A DNA stretch of 64,000 nucleotides, from assembly GCF_021869535.1 (NCBI RefSeq), contig NW_026262659.1, positions 4,650,001 through 4,714,000 on the forward strand, read 5' to 3'. Below are positions 63,730 to 64,000 of the stretch, one piece after another. The DNA comes from Mytilus californianus. Taxonomy: Eukaryota > Mollusca > Bivalvia > Mytilida > Mytilidae. The notes under the pieces are model-generated. The model was not told the DNA's origin and did no database searches. It saw only the letters and a list, made by a program, of their open reading frames with translations. The position numbers and the translations under genes are program-made. How positions within the stretch are numbered: position 1 is the stretch's first letter; each line of letters starts with the position of its first letter.

Positions 63730-64000
63730 CCTTAAAATGTCATTTGATCAATTTGAATTTTGTACAGCTGGGCTTGTTTACATGTACACATTTGGTTTAT
63801 TTTTCATGTTCTGTAACATATTTGTGAATAATATCGTTTAATTATTAATTTTCTTTGTCTGCAAAATTATCGGGACATTTGACTCTTTATAGATTTTTGG
63901 TATTTGAATATTTGTCAACATGTACTTTAGACTACGAATTATTGACGTTATCAAATTTCAAAGTATGTTAGTGTTGACTGAATTCTTCACTTCAGCTTTA
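63730..64000. other. Right edge, nothing recognised
   Basis: AT-rich sequence without a supported feature. Confidence 0.3.

Overview
This looks like AT-rich eukaryotic nuclear DNA, most likely from a bivalve mollusc and probably a mussel such as Mytilus. That is inference. It rests on GT-AG introns of several kb, an HSPA12-type gene (a family known to be expanded in bivalves), LINE, Ty3/Gypsy and other retroelement remnants, and short dispersed repeats that I associate with mussel genomes. There are no bacterial operons, CRISPR arrays or rRNA genes.

Two host genes can be rebuilt exon by exon. (1) An HSPA12A/B-like Hsp70-family gene lies on the minus strand at 17386-7707. Its exons are 17386-17081, 14321-14079, 12873-12714 and 8773-7707, all open and joining in phase; a possible upstream exon is at 23008-22947. 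(2) A METTL24-like (Methyltransf_22 type) membrane-anchored methyltransferase lies on the plus strand at 28714-46464. Its exons are 28714-28873, 31888-31966, 33394-33516, 35756-35827, 42277-43105 and 46150-46464. A third gene probably starts near the left edge (minus strand, ATG at 524, TATA box at 585-591) and runs out of the window.

The most unusual locus is exon 5 of the methyltransferase gene. It has an in-frame TGA (42311-42313). It also carries 25 in-frame copies of a 27-bp repeat (9 residues each) inserted in the middle of the conserved methyltransferase domain. Splice-like signals at 42310 and 43017 would remove the stop and all the repeats in frame. Three more minisatellite arrays flank this exon: 33 bp x about 170 in intron 4, with higher-order repeats of about 682 and 956 bp, and 40 bp and 53 bp arrays in intron 5. 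The 40-bp array, and a 28-bp array upstream of the HSPA12 exons, carry 5'-splice-site-like words in the sense direction of their host genes.

Layout: 1-600 start of an unknown gene; 1100-5700 foldback, SINE-like copies, 58-bp satellite and LINE fragment; 7700-23000 HSPA12-like gene with repeat-filled introns (161-bp and 28-bp arrays); 24575-27575 minus-strand LINE; 28600-46480 methyltransferase gene; 46800-56800 retroelement ORF, nuclear-receptor-half-site repeats, LINE tail and dispersed repeats; 57290-62842 a broken Ty3/Gypsy element interrupted by a 350-bp tandem array; 62850-64000 no gene seen. All coordinates and reading frames were worked out by eye, and no database search was run.
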